Positions 23,640 to 34,100 of a stretch of DNA of 64,000 nucleotides are shown one piece after another. The DNA is from Streptomyces sp. VRA16 Mangrove soil. GTDB taxonomy: Bacteria; Actinomycetota; Actinomycetes; Streptomycetales; Streptomycetaceae. The notes beneath the pieces are model-generated. The model did not search any database. It had not been told where the DNA came from and worked only from the letters and a program-made list of their open reading frames with translations. Within the stretch, counting starts at the first letter, position 1. Each line of letters begins with the position of its first letter. Both the position numbers and the translations under genes were made by a program. The stretch is taken from assembly GCF_017377775.1 (NCBI RefSeq), contig NZ_JAFVLN010000012.1, positions 124,001-188,000 on the forward strand, read 5' to 3'.

Positions 23640-26600
23640 TCAGCCGAGGTCGGGCCGCTGGGTGACGCGGACCGAGTTGACCAGCGGCTTCCCGGTGACC
23701 GGGGTGAAGCCGAGGTCGAGCTGCCCGTCGGTGACCTTGACCGTGAAGGTCTTGGTCAGCGCCTTGTAGCCACCGCCGGCCTCCAGGGCGATGTCGATGT
23801 TGGAGACCTTCTCCGCGCCCTCCGCCGTCACGCTGAAGACGCGGCGGCCCGGCTTGGTACCGGAGAGCTCGGCGAAGCCCAGTTCGACCTGGTAGGTGCC
23901 GTTGGGCAGGTGGTCGAAGCGGTAGCCGGCGGCGCCGAGGCGGGCGGTGCCGAACAGCTTCGGGGTGTCGGTGCCGGTGACGGTCTTGCTCGTCGTCACC
24001 GTCTCCGTGCCGTCACCGAGGAAGCCGTAGGAGCCGTCGGTGTGGGCCCGGTCCGGGTTCCAGGTGTCACCGCTCGGGTCGGTCACGGGGTCCGTGTCCT
24101 GGCCCGCGTCGAGGGCCGCCCGGTAGGCGGGGACGACGACGGTCAGCGGCAGTTCGGTGACCGGCGCGCGGCCGCTCTCCGTGGTGATGACCAGGGTGCC
24201 GGTCAGCACGGTGCCGGAAGTGGCCTTCGTGGTGTCGAAGGTGAGCGTGATCTTCTGCTCGCCCTGCGCGTCGAGCCGTCCGGCGGCCGGGGAGGCGCTG
24301 ATCCAGGTCTTGCCGCTCTTCTCCTTCACGGTGTAGTCGGCGGCCGAGCCCGCGTTGCTCAGCGTGAGGGTCCGCTCGCAGGTCTGGCCGACGGGGACCA
24401 CCAGCTTCCAGCCGTCGGGGTCGTCGGCCGTGACGGCGCCGGTGGGCAGCGCGGCCGGGGTGTAGAGCACGGACAGGCCCTGGAGGGTCTGGGTGCGGGT
24501 CACCGTCTCGTAGTGCGGGGCGGCGATCGTCACCTGGTAGTCGGCGGAGCCGGTCACCGGGATCTGTATCAGGTACGACCCGTCGGCGCCGGGCACCGCC
24601 GTGCCGACCTTCGTGCCCGCCTTGGTGAGGGTGACGGTGGCGCCGGTGACGGGCTTGCCGTCGTTGCCGTCGGTGACCTTGCCGGAGGCGACGGCGTAAC
24701 CGGCCGGGCTGAAGTCGATCGCCATGCCGTCGCGGACGGACGTCTGGTTCAGCGCGTACTGGAAGGCGGTCGTGCCCTCGTGGTTCTCGGCGCCGATGGT
24801 GGCGCCCGCTCCCTTCTCGTCGCCGCGCTCGGTGGCGTCGATGTCCTTGTAGTGGAACGAGTAGGTGCCGTCCTCGCCCATCACGGCGGAGAAGGTGATC
24901 CGCTGGTTCGGGGCGTCACGGGCGATCAGCATGTCGCGCCACTCGACGACGTACTCGCGGTGCGGGGCGGTGCCGCGCACCGCCCAGTAGACCTCGGAGT
25001 CCTGGTCGACCAGCAGGTTGTCCCAGAACGGGTACAGCGAGCCGTTCGGAGCGGCCGTGCTGGGCAGGGCCGTGTTGGCGCCGGTCAGGTTCGGGTAGCC
25101 GAAGGTCAGCATGCCGTCGTGGGAGATCCACGCCTGGGTGTAGGTGCGGCCGTACAGGGCGACGGGGAACGGCAGGTCGACCTTGCGGTAGCCGGCGCCC
25201 GTCGAGGACTCGTCGATGCCGAGGCTCGTGTCGCCCGTCGGGAACGCCTCGTCGGCGGTGACCCGGCAGGTGGTGCCGGCGCCGTCGGTGCGAGAGGCCA
25301 GGTCGAGGTCCTTGGTGAGTCCGTCCCGCGTCACGTCCACGCTCAGCGAGGTCGCGGCCGCGCAGTGGTCGAGCGGCTGCACCTGGATGTCGTAGCTGCC
25401 CACGGGCAGGGTGATCGTGTAGCCGCCGTCGGCGCCGGACGTGGCCCGCACCGGCGTTCCCTGCACCTTGAACGCCACGTCGGCCTCGCGGCCGGACGCG
25501 CTGGTGACGGTGCCGGTCACCTTGCCGGTCGGGGCGAGGGCGAGGGCCACGTCGTGGTCGGCGGTCGCGCCCTCGGTGACGGTGAGCGTCGCCGTGTCGG
25601 TGGTGTAGCCGAACTTCTCGGCGGTGACCTTGTACTCGCCCGCGGTCAGCCGCGGGAAGGTGTACGCGCCGTCCTTGTCCGTGCGCACGGTCGCGTGCAC
25701 CGGTCCGTCGACGGTGACCTGGGCGTCCGCGGCCGCGTCGCCGCCGCTGGTCACGGCGCCGTGCAGGGCGCCGAGGTGGTCGCGCGGGGCGCCGGTGACG
25801 GCGGCGTACGCGTCGAGGCGGCCCTCGCCGTACACGTTGTTGTTCGCCGCCGTGCCGCCGCACGAGGTGTCGTCGGTGTCGATGGCCGTCCGGTTGAGCA
25901 GTGCCTCGGTGGCGGTGACGTCGCCGCGCAGCGCGGGCGCCGCCGACCAGATCAGGGCGACGGCGGCCGCGGTGTGCGGCGAGGCCATCGACGTACCCGA
26001 CAGGTACTGGTACTTGCCGTTCGGTGCGGCCGAGCGGATGTTCACGCCGGGCGCGGCGATGTTCGGCTTGATGCCGTCGTCGGAGCCGGTGCCGCGCGAG
26101 GAGAACGACGCGATGCGGTTGTTGGCGTCGATCGCGCCGGAGGAGTACGTGTTCGCGTACGCGCCCGGGGAGCCTGCCGTGTCGCAGGACGGGCCGTCGT
26201 TGCCGTTGGAGAAGGCGGGGAAGATCCCCGCGTCCCGCCAGGCCTGCACCGTCGCCTCGTACCACTGGTCGAGTACGGCGGCGCCCCACGAGTTGTTGAT
26301 CACGTCGGGGGCCAGGTCGGGGCGCGGGTTCTGGCCGTCCTCGTCGGTCGGGGCGAGCAGCCACTGACCGGCGGCGAGCAGGTCGGCGCGGGTGCAGTCG
26401 GCGGTGCCGCAGCCCTTCGCGGCGATCCAGGTGGCGCCGGGCGCGACACCGATCCTGTTGCCCGCGCCGTCGTCGCCGACCATCGTGCCCATGGTGTGGG
26501 TGCCGTGGCCGTTGTCGTCGCAGGGGCCGGTCACGCCCGCCCGGTCGCAGTTGCCGGTCGGGTCGAACCAGTTGTACGCGTGGTCGTAGGTCCCGTCGGC

Positions 26601-27284
26601 CTTGCGGCCCCGGTAACTCCCGGACAGCGTCGGGTGCTTGTGGTCGACGCCGGTGTCGATGCTCGCGACGACGATGCCCTCGCCGCGGTCCTGGTACGTG
26701 TCCCACACCTTGGTGGCGCCGATCCGGTCGACGTTCCACTCGACGCCGTCGACCGTGGCCTCCTGCGTGCCCTCGATGGGGTCGGGCAGCTCGATCGGGT
26801 CGTCGGACTGGATCGCGACGACGTCGGCACGGGCGGCGATCTTGTCGGCGAGCGCCTTGTCGGCGCCCGTCACCTTGATCGTGTCGCTGATCCAGTACGA
26901 CGCGTAGCGCGCTCCGGACTTCTTCAGCAGGGCTTTCAGCCCGGCCTGCGTCTTGTCCGCGTACGCGGTCTTGGCCTTGAGGACCGAGCGGCCCCGCCCG
27001 GCCTTGGTCGTCGATTTCCGGGCGGCCGTGGTGTCGGCCCTGTCGGCGAGCTGCACCCAGAAGGTGGCCCGGTCCTTCTTCTGGAGCTGTTCGACGACCC
27101 GGGTCTCGGCCTTGGCGGCGAGCGCGCTCGGTGTGGACGGGATCGGCTGGGCCGCGGCCGGCAGAACCGCGAGCGCGGGCACGCCGACGGTGGCGGCCAG
27201 GGCGGCGGCGAGCAGACCGCGCAGGCGCGGTCCGCGTCCGGAGCGGTGGCTGGTCAACTGGGACTCTCCGTTGGTGTCGGTCAT
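23640..27284 (-). CDS. Large secreted S8 (subtilisin-like) serine protease, paralogue A
   Basis: A 1214-residue secreted protease. A signal peptide (about 20-46) precedes a prodomain-like region (about 55-170). The peptidase S8 domain follows, with the triad Asp210 (ASIDTGVD), His260 (NGHGTH) and Ser432 (SGTSMASP) and the oxyanion Asn in VINNSWG. After it come carboxypeptidase-regulatory-like beta domains (about 510-680 and 870-950), a jelly-roll-like section and a C-terminal malectin-like domain (about 1090-1205). It probably digests proteins outside the cell. It starts 12 bp after the stop of a full-length paralogue, with its ribosome binding site overlapping that stop, so the two form an operon born by tandem duplication. 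Confidence 0.92.
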   Translation of the reverse strand: MTDTNGESQLTSHRSGRGPRLRGLLAAALAATVGVPALAVLPAAAQPIPSTPSALAAKAETRVVEQLQKKDRATFWVQLADRADTTAARKSTTKAGRGRSVLKAKTAYADKTQAGLKALLKKSGARYASYWISDTIKVTGADKALADKIAARADVVAIQSDDPIELPDPIEGTQEATVDGVEWNVDRIGATKVWDTYQDRGEGIVVASIDTGVDHKHPTLSGSYRGRKADGTYDHAYNWFDPTGNCDRAGVTGPCDDNGHGTHTMGTMVGDDGAGNRIGVAPGATWIAAKGCGTADCTRADLLAAGQWLLAPTDEDGQNPRPDLAPDVINNSWGAAVLDQWYEATVQAWRDAGIFPAFSNGNDGPSCDTAGSPGAYANTYSSGAIDANNRIASFSSRGTGSDDGIKPNIAAPGVNIRSAAPNGKYQYLSGTSMASPHTAAAVALIWSAAPALRGDVTATEALLNRTAIDTDDTSCGGTAANNNVYGEGRLDAYAAVTGAPRDHLGALHGAVTSGGDAAADAQVTVDGPVHATVRTDKDGAYTFPRLTAGEYKVTAEKFGYTTDTATLTVTEGATADHDVALALAPTGKVTGTVTSASGREADVAFKVQGTPVRATSGADGGYTITLPVGSYDIQVQPLDHCAAATSLSVDVTRDGLTKDLDLASRTDGAGTTCRVTADEAFPTGDTSLGIDESSTGAGYRKVDLPFPVALYGRTYTQAWISHDGMLTFGYPNLTGANTALPSTAAPNGSLYPFWDNLLVDQDSEVYWAVRGTAPHREYVVEWRDMLIARDAPNQRITFSAVMGEDGTYSFHYKDIDATERGDEKGAGATIGAENHEGTTAFQYALNQTSVRDGMAIDFSPAGYAVASGKVTDGNDGKPVTGATVTLTKAGTKVGTAVPGADGSYLIQIPVTGSADYQVTIAAPHYETVTRTQTLQGLSVLYTPAALPTGAVTADDPDGWKLVVPVGQTCERTLTLSNAGSAADYTVKEKSGKTWISASPAAGRLDAQGEQKITLTFDTTKATSGTVLTGTLVITTESGRAPVTELPLTVVVPAYRAALDAGQDTDPVTDPSGDTWNPDRAHTDGSYGFLGDGTETVTTSKTVTGTDTPKLFGTARLGAAGYRFDHLPNGTYQVELGFAELSGTKPGRRVFSVTAEGAEKVSNIDIALEAGGGYKALTKTFTVKVTDGQLDLGFTPVTGKPLVNSVRVTQRPDLG

Positions 27285-27296
27285 GGCGGCGCGCCC

Positions 27297-30200
27297 TCAG
27301 CTCTTCAGGTCCGGACGGTGTGTCACGCGGACGGCGTTGACGAGCGTCTTTCCGGTCTGGGCGACGAGGCGGAGGTTCAACTGGCCGTCGGTGACCGTGA
27401 CGGTGAACGTCTTGGTCAGCGCGGTGAACGTGCCCGCTTCCTTGGCGATGTCGAGGTTGTCGATCCGTGTGGTGCCCTCGGCCATCACGTCGAAGACCCG
27501 CTGGCCCGTGTTGGTGCCGCCGAGCTCCGCGAAGTCCAGGTCCACCTGGTAGACGCCGTCGGGCACGTCGTCGAAGCGGTACTCCAGGGCGCCCTGGCGG
27601 GCGGTGGAGAACAGCGCCTGCTCGTCGGTGCCCGCCACCGTCTTGCGGGTGCTCTGCGCGGAGGACTGGCCGACGTAGCCGTACGCGCCCTCGGTGTACG
27701 CCCGGTCGGGGCCCCACGTGTCGTGGGCGGCGTCGGTGACGGTGCCGCTGCCGGAGCCCGCGTTCAGCGCCTGCCGGTATCCGGGCACGGACACGGTCAC
27801 CGGGATCTTCAGCTCGGGCGCCCGGCCGCTGTCGGAGGCGACGACGACGGTGCCGGTGAGGACGGTGCCGGGCGGGACTCCGGTGGTGTCGAAGGTGAGG
27901 GTGACGCTCCGTGTGGCGTCCGTGGCGAGGGTGCCGTCGGCCGGGGTGGCGCGCAGCCAGCCGGCGCCGGACGCCTCCTTGACCGTGTAGGCCGTGTCCG
28001 CGCCGGAGTTGGCGAGGGTGACGGTCCGCTCGCGGGACTCGTCGGCCTGGACGACCACGGTCATCGCGGTGCTCGGGGCGACGGACACGTTGCCGGTCTG
28101 CAGGGCGGTCACCGTGCGCGTGGCGGTGCCGGACTCGAGCGTCGCCGTGCGGGTGTCGGTGCGGTAGTGAGCGGCCGATACGGCGACCTGGTAGTCGGCG
28201 GCATCGCCGGTCACCGGGGTCTGCACGAGGTAGGTGCCGTCGCTCGCCGTGCTGCCGGTGGCGATCTGCTCGCCGTCGCGCGTGACGGTGACGGTCGCGT
28301 CCGCGACGGCCTTGCCGTCGTTGGCGTCGGTGACCGCGCCGGAGACGGCGGCGCTCCGGCCCGGCTCGAACGTCAGGACGGTGCCGTCGCTGATCGAGGC
28401 CGCGTTGTACGCGTACTGCAGCGCGTCCGTGCCGTCGGCGTTCTCGGCGCCGATCGTGGCGCCCGAGCCGCGCTCGACGGCGCTGGAGTCGATGCCGCTG
28501 TAGTGGTACGCGTACGTGCCGTCCTCGCCGATCACCACGGAGAAGCCGAGGTGATGGGTGAGGGACGAACTCGTCACCATGTCACGCCACTCGACGACCA
28601 CTTCGCGGTGGGGAGCCGTACCGCGCTCCGCCCAGTAGACGGCACCGCCCGCGGAGGACAGCTGCAGGTTGTCCCAGAAGGGGTAGAGAGTGGCGTTCGG
28701 AGTGGCGATGGTGGGCAGCGCACGGTTCTCGCTGCTGTCCCCGTAGATGCCGAAGTTGAGGTAGCCCTCCACGTCGGCGACGACCTTGCGGTACGTCTTG
28801 CCGTACAGAGCGACCGGGAACGGGAGGCTGATCGTGGCGCCGCCCGAGTAGGGGCTTGAGTAGGTCAGCTTCTTGCTGCCGGTCGGGTAGTCGGCCGGCG
28901 TCTCCTGCCCGGTGCGACAGGTGGTGCCGAACTTGTCGCTGCGGCTGGGCAGGGTGAGGTCCCTGACGGTGCCGCCCGCCGCGAGGTCCACGGCGAACGA
29001 GCCCACCGTGGCACACCGGTTGACGGGGGTGACCCTCAACTCATGTTTCCCGGAGGGCAGTTCGATCGAGTAGCCGCCGTCGCTGCCGGTGGTCGCGGTC
29101 TTCGTCGTCCCGGTGATCGCGATGGTCGCCCCGGCCTCCGGGCCGCTCGCGGTGCGGACGGTGCCGCTGAGGGTGCCGATCGGAGCGGTCTTCACGTCGA
29201 TGTCGCGGGTCGTGGTGCCGCCCTCGGTGACGGTGGCGGTCGCCGTCGCGGTGACGTAGCCGAACTTGCTGACCGTGACGTCGTAGTCGCCGACCATCAC
29301 CTTCGGCAGCGCGTACGTGCCGTCGTCCTTGGTGGTGACCGTGGCCTGCATCGGTCCGTCCAGCTCGACCGTGGCGCCCGCGAGGGGCTGCCCGTCGGCG
29401 GTGACGGTGCCGGCGAGCGCGCCGAGCGGGCCGCGCGGGGCGCCCGACAGGGCCGCGTACGCGTCGAGCTTGCCCTCGCCCCACACGTTGTTGTTGCCCG
29501 CGGTACCGCCGCAGGTGGTGTCCTCGGTGTCGTGCGCGGTGCGGTCGAGCAGCTGCTCGGTCAGCGCGACGTCACCGCGCAGTGCCGGGGACGCCGACCA
29601 GAGCAGCGCCACGGTGGCCGCGGTGTGCGGCGAGGCCATCGACGTACCGGACATGACGGCGTAGCCGCCACCGGGTGCGGCCGAGCGGATGTCGACCCCG
29701 GGCGCGGCGATGTCGGGCTTGACCGCGCCGTCCTCACCGGATCCGCGGGAGGAGAAGTACGCGATGTCGCCGTCGCTGTCGAAGGCGCCCGACGCGTAGG
29801 AGTTGGTGTACGCGCCGGGGGAGCCGGCCGTCGCGCAGTCGGGGCCCGCGTTGCCGTTGGAGAACGCCGGGAAGATGCCCGCGTCCTGCCACGCCTGGAC
29901 CAGGTCCTTGTACCAGGTGTCGATGACGTCGGCGCCCCAGGAGTTGTTCACGATGTCCGGGGCGAGGTCGGGGCGCGGGTTCTGACCGTCGGCGTCGGTC
30001 GGGGCGAGGATCCACTGGCCGGCGGCGAGCAGCGCCTCGCGGGGGCAGTTGGTGGTGGTGCATGCCTTGGCGGCCATCCAGGTGGCGCCGGGGGCGACAC
30101 CGATGCCGCCCGCGCCCGCCATCGTGCCCATGGTGTGGGTGCCGTGGCCGTGGTCGTCGCAGGGGCCGTCGCCGGGGCAGGTGGCCGTCGCGTCGTACCA

Positions 30201-30875
30201 GTTGTACGCGTGCTGATAGGTGCCGTCGGCCTTGCGGCCGCGGTAGTTGTTCGCGAGTGCCGGATGGAGGTAGTCGACGCCGGTGTCGATGCTGGCGACG
30301 ACGACGCCGTCGCCCCGGTCGCCCAACTCGTCCCACACCTTGGGGGCGTTGATCCGGTCGACGCCCCACTCGACGCCGTCGACCGTGGGCTGCTCGGTGG
30401 CGGGCAGCTCGTCGGGCAGGGTCAGCGGGGTGTCGGCCTCCAGCGCGGCGACCTCGGGGCGGGCGGCGATCTTCGCGGCCAGCGCCTTGTCGGCACCCGT
30501 CACCTTGATCGTGTTCGTGACCCAGTACGAGGAGTAGTGCGCGCCCGCCTTCTTCAGCAGGGCCTTGAGCCCGGCCTGCGTCTGGTCCGCGTGGGCGGTC
30601 TTGTCCCGGTAGACGGCGCGGCCCTTGGCGGTCTTCGACTTCGCTTTCCTGGCGTCGGAGGTGTCGGCCTCGGAGTCGAGCCGCACCCAGAAGGTGGCTC
30701 GGTCGTCGGACGCGAGGTGCTGCCGCACCGCGCCGTCCGCCTTCTGGCGCAGGGCGGTGGGCTGGGCCGGGCTGTCGGCCACCGCCGGAACCGTGGCCAG
30801 GAGCGGCAGGCCCAGGGCCGCGGAGAGGAGGACGGCCAGCGTTCTTCGCCGAGGGGGCGGGGGTTTGCGCAACAC
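27297..30875 (-). CDS. Large secreted S8 serine protease, paralogue B
   Basis: A 1192-residue paralogue of the following gene with the same domain order: signal peptide (about 10-33), prodomain (40-160), S8 domain with Asp197 (ASIDTGVD), His244 (HGHGTH) and Ser412 (SGTSMASP), two regulatory-like beta domains, and a malectin-like C-terminus (about 1070-1190). Both proteases keep a GTYxHAYNW insertion and paired cysteines (for example CPGDGPCDD) before the histidine motif. They differ throughout, so the duplication is old. First gene of a two-gene operon; divergent from a third subtilase across a 238-bp promoter region. Confidence 0.92.
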   Translation of the reverse strand: MLRKPPPPRRRTLAVLLSAALGLPLLATVPAVADSPAQPTALRQKADGAVRQHLASDDRATFWVRLDSEADTSDARKAKSKTAKGRAVYRDKTAHADQTQAGLKALLKKAGAHYSSYWVTNTIKVTGADKALAAKIAARPEVAALEADTPLTLPDELPATEQPTVDGVEWGVDRINAPKVWDELGDRGDGVVVASIDTGVDYLHPALANNYRGRKADGTYQHAYNWYDATATCPGDGPCDDHGHGTHTMGTMAGAGGIGVAPGATWMAAKACTTTNCPREALLAAGQWILAPTDADGQNPRPDLAPDIVNNSWGADVIDTWYKDLVQAWQDAGIFPAFSNGNAGPDCATAGSPGAYTNSYASGAFDSDGDIAYFSSRGSGEDGAVKPDIAAPGVDIRSAAPGGGYAVMSGTSMASPHTAATVALLWSASPALRGDVALTEQLLDRTAHDTEDTTCGGTAGNNNVWGEGKLDAYAALSGAPRGPLGALAGTVTADGQPLAGATVELDGPMQATVTTKDDGTYALPKVMVGDYDVTVSKFGYVTATATATVTEGGTTTRDIDVKTAPIGTLSGTVRTASGPEAGATIAITGTTKTATTGSDGGYSIELPSGKHELRVTPVNRCATVGSFAVDLAAGGTVRDLTLPSRSDKFGTTCRTGQETPADYPTGSKKLTYSSPYSGGATISLPFPVALYGKTYRKVVADVEGYLNFGIYGDSSENRALPTIATPNATLYPFWDNLQLSSAGGAVYWAERGTAPHREVVVEWRDMVTSSSLTHHLGFSVVIGEDGTYAYHYSGIDSSAVERGSGATIGAENADGTDALQYAYNAASISDGTVLTFEPGRSAAVSGAVTDANDGKAVADATVTVTRDGEQIATGSTASDGTYLVQTPVTGDAADYQVAVSAAHYRTDTRTATLESGTATRTVTALQTGNVSVAPSTAMTVVVQADESRERTVTLANSGADTAYTVKEASGAGWLRATPADGTLATDATRSVTLTFDTTGVPPGTVLTGTVVVASDSGRAPELKIPVTVSVPGYRQALNAGSGSGTVTDAAHDTWGPDRAYTEGAYGYVGQSSAQSTRKTVAGTDEQALFSTARQGALEYRFDDVPDGVYQVDLDFAELGGTNTGQRVFDVMAEGTTRIDNLDIAKEAGTFTALTKTFTVTVTDGQLNLRLVAQTGKTLVNAVRVTHRPDLKS

Positions 30876-31113
30876 GAACTCTCCTTCTGTGGAAGGGGGG
30901 TCACGGCACGATCACGCAGAAGTATGTGAGCGCCGTGTCGCCCCCCGCGGCGTCCGCGGCTGGCGAGATGGCGACATGACGGCAGCTCGCCACCTTCCGG
31001 GCCGTGTTGGCGCAGGTGGGGCTGCCACCATCACGTGCATCCCCCCAACTGTTCGCCGGCGACGGCCTGTTGTCCGTCGCTCGCAGTCCACCCTGATCCC
31101 GGGAGCTTCTTCC

Positions 31114-34100
31114 GTGCGTCCCAGACCCTTCGCGGCCTGCGCCACCATCGTGGCGCTGGCCGGCTTCCTGCCCGTCACCACCGTGCACGCGGCCACCGCG
31201 TCCGACACCGCTACCACCGGCTCCGCCGGCACCCCTGTCACCGTGCCCCTGCCCACCGGCGACACCGTGACCGTCGAACGCTCCGGCGACTCGGTGCGGT
31301 CGGCGACCGTCACGCCGGGCCCCGGCCGCGCGCACCTCTCCTTCACCACCAGCACGACCGCGTCCGGCGACGTCAGCGTCGTGCCCTCGGACGCCGAGCC
31401 GCTGCTCGCCGCCGGTCGCCTCGACCCCCGCCTGTTCGAGGTCAAGGCCCTGCTCGACGCCGGCTACGGCACGAAGGGCACCGCCGCCGACCGCTTTCTC
31501 GGGCTGATCGTCCAGCACGGCAGGGGCGCGGGCGCCGCCGAGAAGGTGCGCGAGGCGGCGGGCTCCGCCGCGCACCCCGGGCGCGCGCTGTCCCGGATCG
31601 GCATGACCCCGCTCGCCCCGCACGACCGCGCCGACGCCGCCACCACGTGGAAGCACCTGACCTCCGGCAGCACGCTGGAGGGCGGTGCGGCCAAGGTGTG
31701 GCTCGACGGCCGCATGCACGTCGCGCTGGACAAGAGCGTCCCGCAGATCAACGCCCCGCAGGCATGGGCCGACGGCTACACCGGCAAGGGGGTCGAGGTC
31801 GCCGTGCTCGACACCGGCTACGACTACGACCACCCCGACCTGGCGGGCCGGGTGACGACGTCGGCGGACTTCACCGGCACCGGCAGCGCCGAGGACGACA
31901 ACGGCCACGGCACGCACGTCGCGTCCACCATCGCGAGCGTCGACAGCACCTACCGGGGCGTCGCCCCGGACGCGGACCTCGCGGTCGGCAAGGTCTGCGA
32001 CAGCACCGGCAACTGCACCACGTCCGCGGTCCTCGCCGGCATGGACTGGGCGGCGAACACCGTGCACGCCAAGATCGTCAGCATGAGTCTGGGCGGCGCC
32101 GCCGACGAGACCGACCCGGCCATCGCCGCGGTCAACGACCTCTCCAAGAGCACCGGTGCGCTGTTCGTCGTCGCGGCGGGCAACGACGGCGAGTACGGGA
32201 CCGGCACCGTCGGCGCCCCGGCCATCGCGGACTCCGCGCTCGCCGTCGGCGCCGTCGACTCCGACGACGAGCTGGCCGCCTTCTCCAGCCGCGGCCCGCG
32301 CCCGAGCGACAACGCCGTGAAGCCCGACATCACCGCGCCCGGCGTGGACATCGTCGCGGCCAAGATGGGCGGCGGCCACACTTCCAAGAGCGGTACGTCG
32401 ATGGCGACCCCGCACGTGTCGGGCGCCGCCGCCCTCGTCGCCCAGGCCCACCCGGACTGGACCGGCGACCAGATCAAGACCGCCCTGATGGAGAGCGCCG
32501 CGCCGAACGCCAAGCGCTCCCCGTACCAGCAGGGCACCGGGCGGGTCGACGCGGGCCGCGCCGTGGAGCAGAAGGTCCTGGCCTCCCCCGCCAACCTGAC
32601 GACGACGTCCGGCTGGTCCGTCGGCGCGGGCAAGGACACCGAGCACACCGTCACCTTCACCAACACCGGGGACAGTGACACCACGCTCGACCTGGCGATC
32701 GGCAAGCCCCTGTCGCCGACGGCGCAGCCGGGCAACACCGCCCAGTTCTCCGTCGACCGCGACCAGGTCACCGTGCCCGCGCACGGCACGGCGACCGCGA
32801 CCGTCACCACCCGCGCCTCGCTGCTGCCCCACGGCCCGTGGTCCGCGGTCCTCACCGCCACGCACGACGGACAGCCCGTCACCCGCACCATCCTCGGCGT
32901 CGACAGCCCTTTGCCCACGCACCAGTTGACGGTGAAGGCCGTGCAGCGTGACGGCGGCCCGGCCACCGGCACCGTGCTGGTGATCAACCGCTGGACCGGC
33001 GACCGCTACCCGGTGCGGCTCACCGGCGGCGCCGGCACCGTGTCCGTGCCCGAGGCGCAGTACTGGGTCGGGATGACCGTCTCCTCGGGCTCCGGCGCGG
33101 ACCGTACGACGACTCTGGCCGTCAACACCGTGACGCCGCTCGCGGACGCCGCCGTGACGCTCGACGCTCGCACCGCCGCCCCGGTCCGCGCCACCGTCCC
33201 GGACGACGCCGCGCAGGCCACCGCCCTGCAGGCCGCGCTCGCGCTGCCGGCCGGCACGGGAACGTACACGATGAGCGTGGTCACCACCGGCACGACGGCG
33301 GGCACGTCCCTGTACGCGACACCGCTCACGGGGCTCGGCGACGACGTGAAGTACCGCACGTTCGGCGTGTTCGCGGCCCAGGGTGCCTCGTCGGCGAACC
33401 CGAGCCCGTTCTTCTACCACGTGACACGCACCTGGACCGGTGGCGTCCCCGCCGACCCGGCCTTCTCCGTCCGGCGCGACGATCTGACGGACGTACGCCT
33501 CGACCTGCACGCCCAGGGCGCCACCGCGGCCGGCACCGTCGCGGCGGCCCCGGACGACGACGTCCTGCTGCCGCTGAACATCGACCAGTCCGCCGCGTTC
33601 CCCTCCACCGTGCACGACTACCGGACCGCCGGTGGCTGGCTCGACCGCGCCTCCATCGGAGGCAGCCAGTCGATCGTGACGTCGTCGCGCACGTTCGGCG
33701 ACAAGGCGCTCGCCCACCTGGACTTCGCGGCCGCGGTGATCGGCCCGGCCCTGCCGGCCGCTCCGCTCCGGCGGACCGGAGACGTCATGGCCTGGTCCGG
33801 GACGCCCTGGTTCGTCGACGGCGAGCAGCGCGGCGGCACCGACTGGGGCGCGAGCGGCACGCTCACCCTGGCCTCCGGCGGCAAGACGCTCAGCTCGTGG
33901 AACGCCGTCGGCTCCGGCAAGAACGTGACGGTCCCCGCGAACGGCGGCCGCTACACGCTCACGGCCGACCTCACCCGCACCCGCGCGTACGCCGGTCTGT
34001 CCACCCGCCTGCAGTCGGTGTGGGGCTTCGACTCCGTCACCGATGACGGCTCGGGCACCGTGCTGCCGCTGATGACGGTCCGCCTCACCCCGCGCGACCT

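Noticed and set aside
22773..28859. A 2,028-codon open frame antisense to the acetyltransferase end and the subtilases
   Set aside because: Long antisense frames are expected in very GC3-rich genes because stop codons are rare in the complementary phases. The amino acid pattern is low-complexity Arg/Gly/Val/Asp, no ribosome binding site or motif is present, and the subtilase frames explain the DNA fully.
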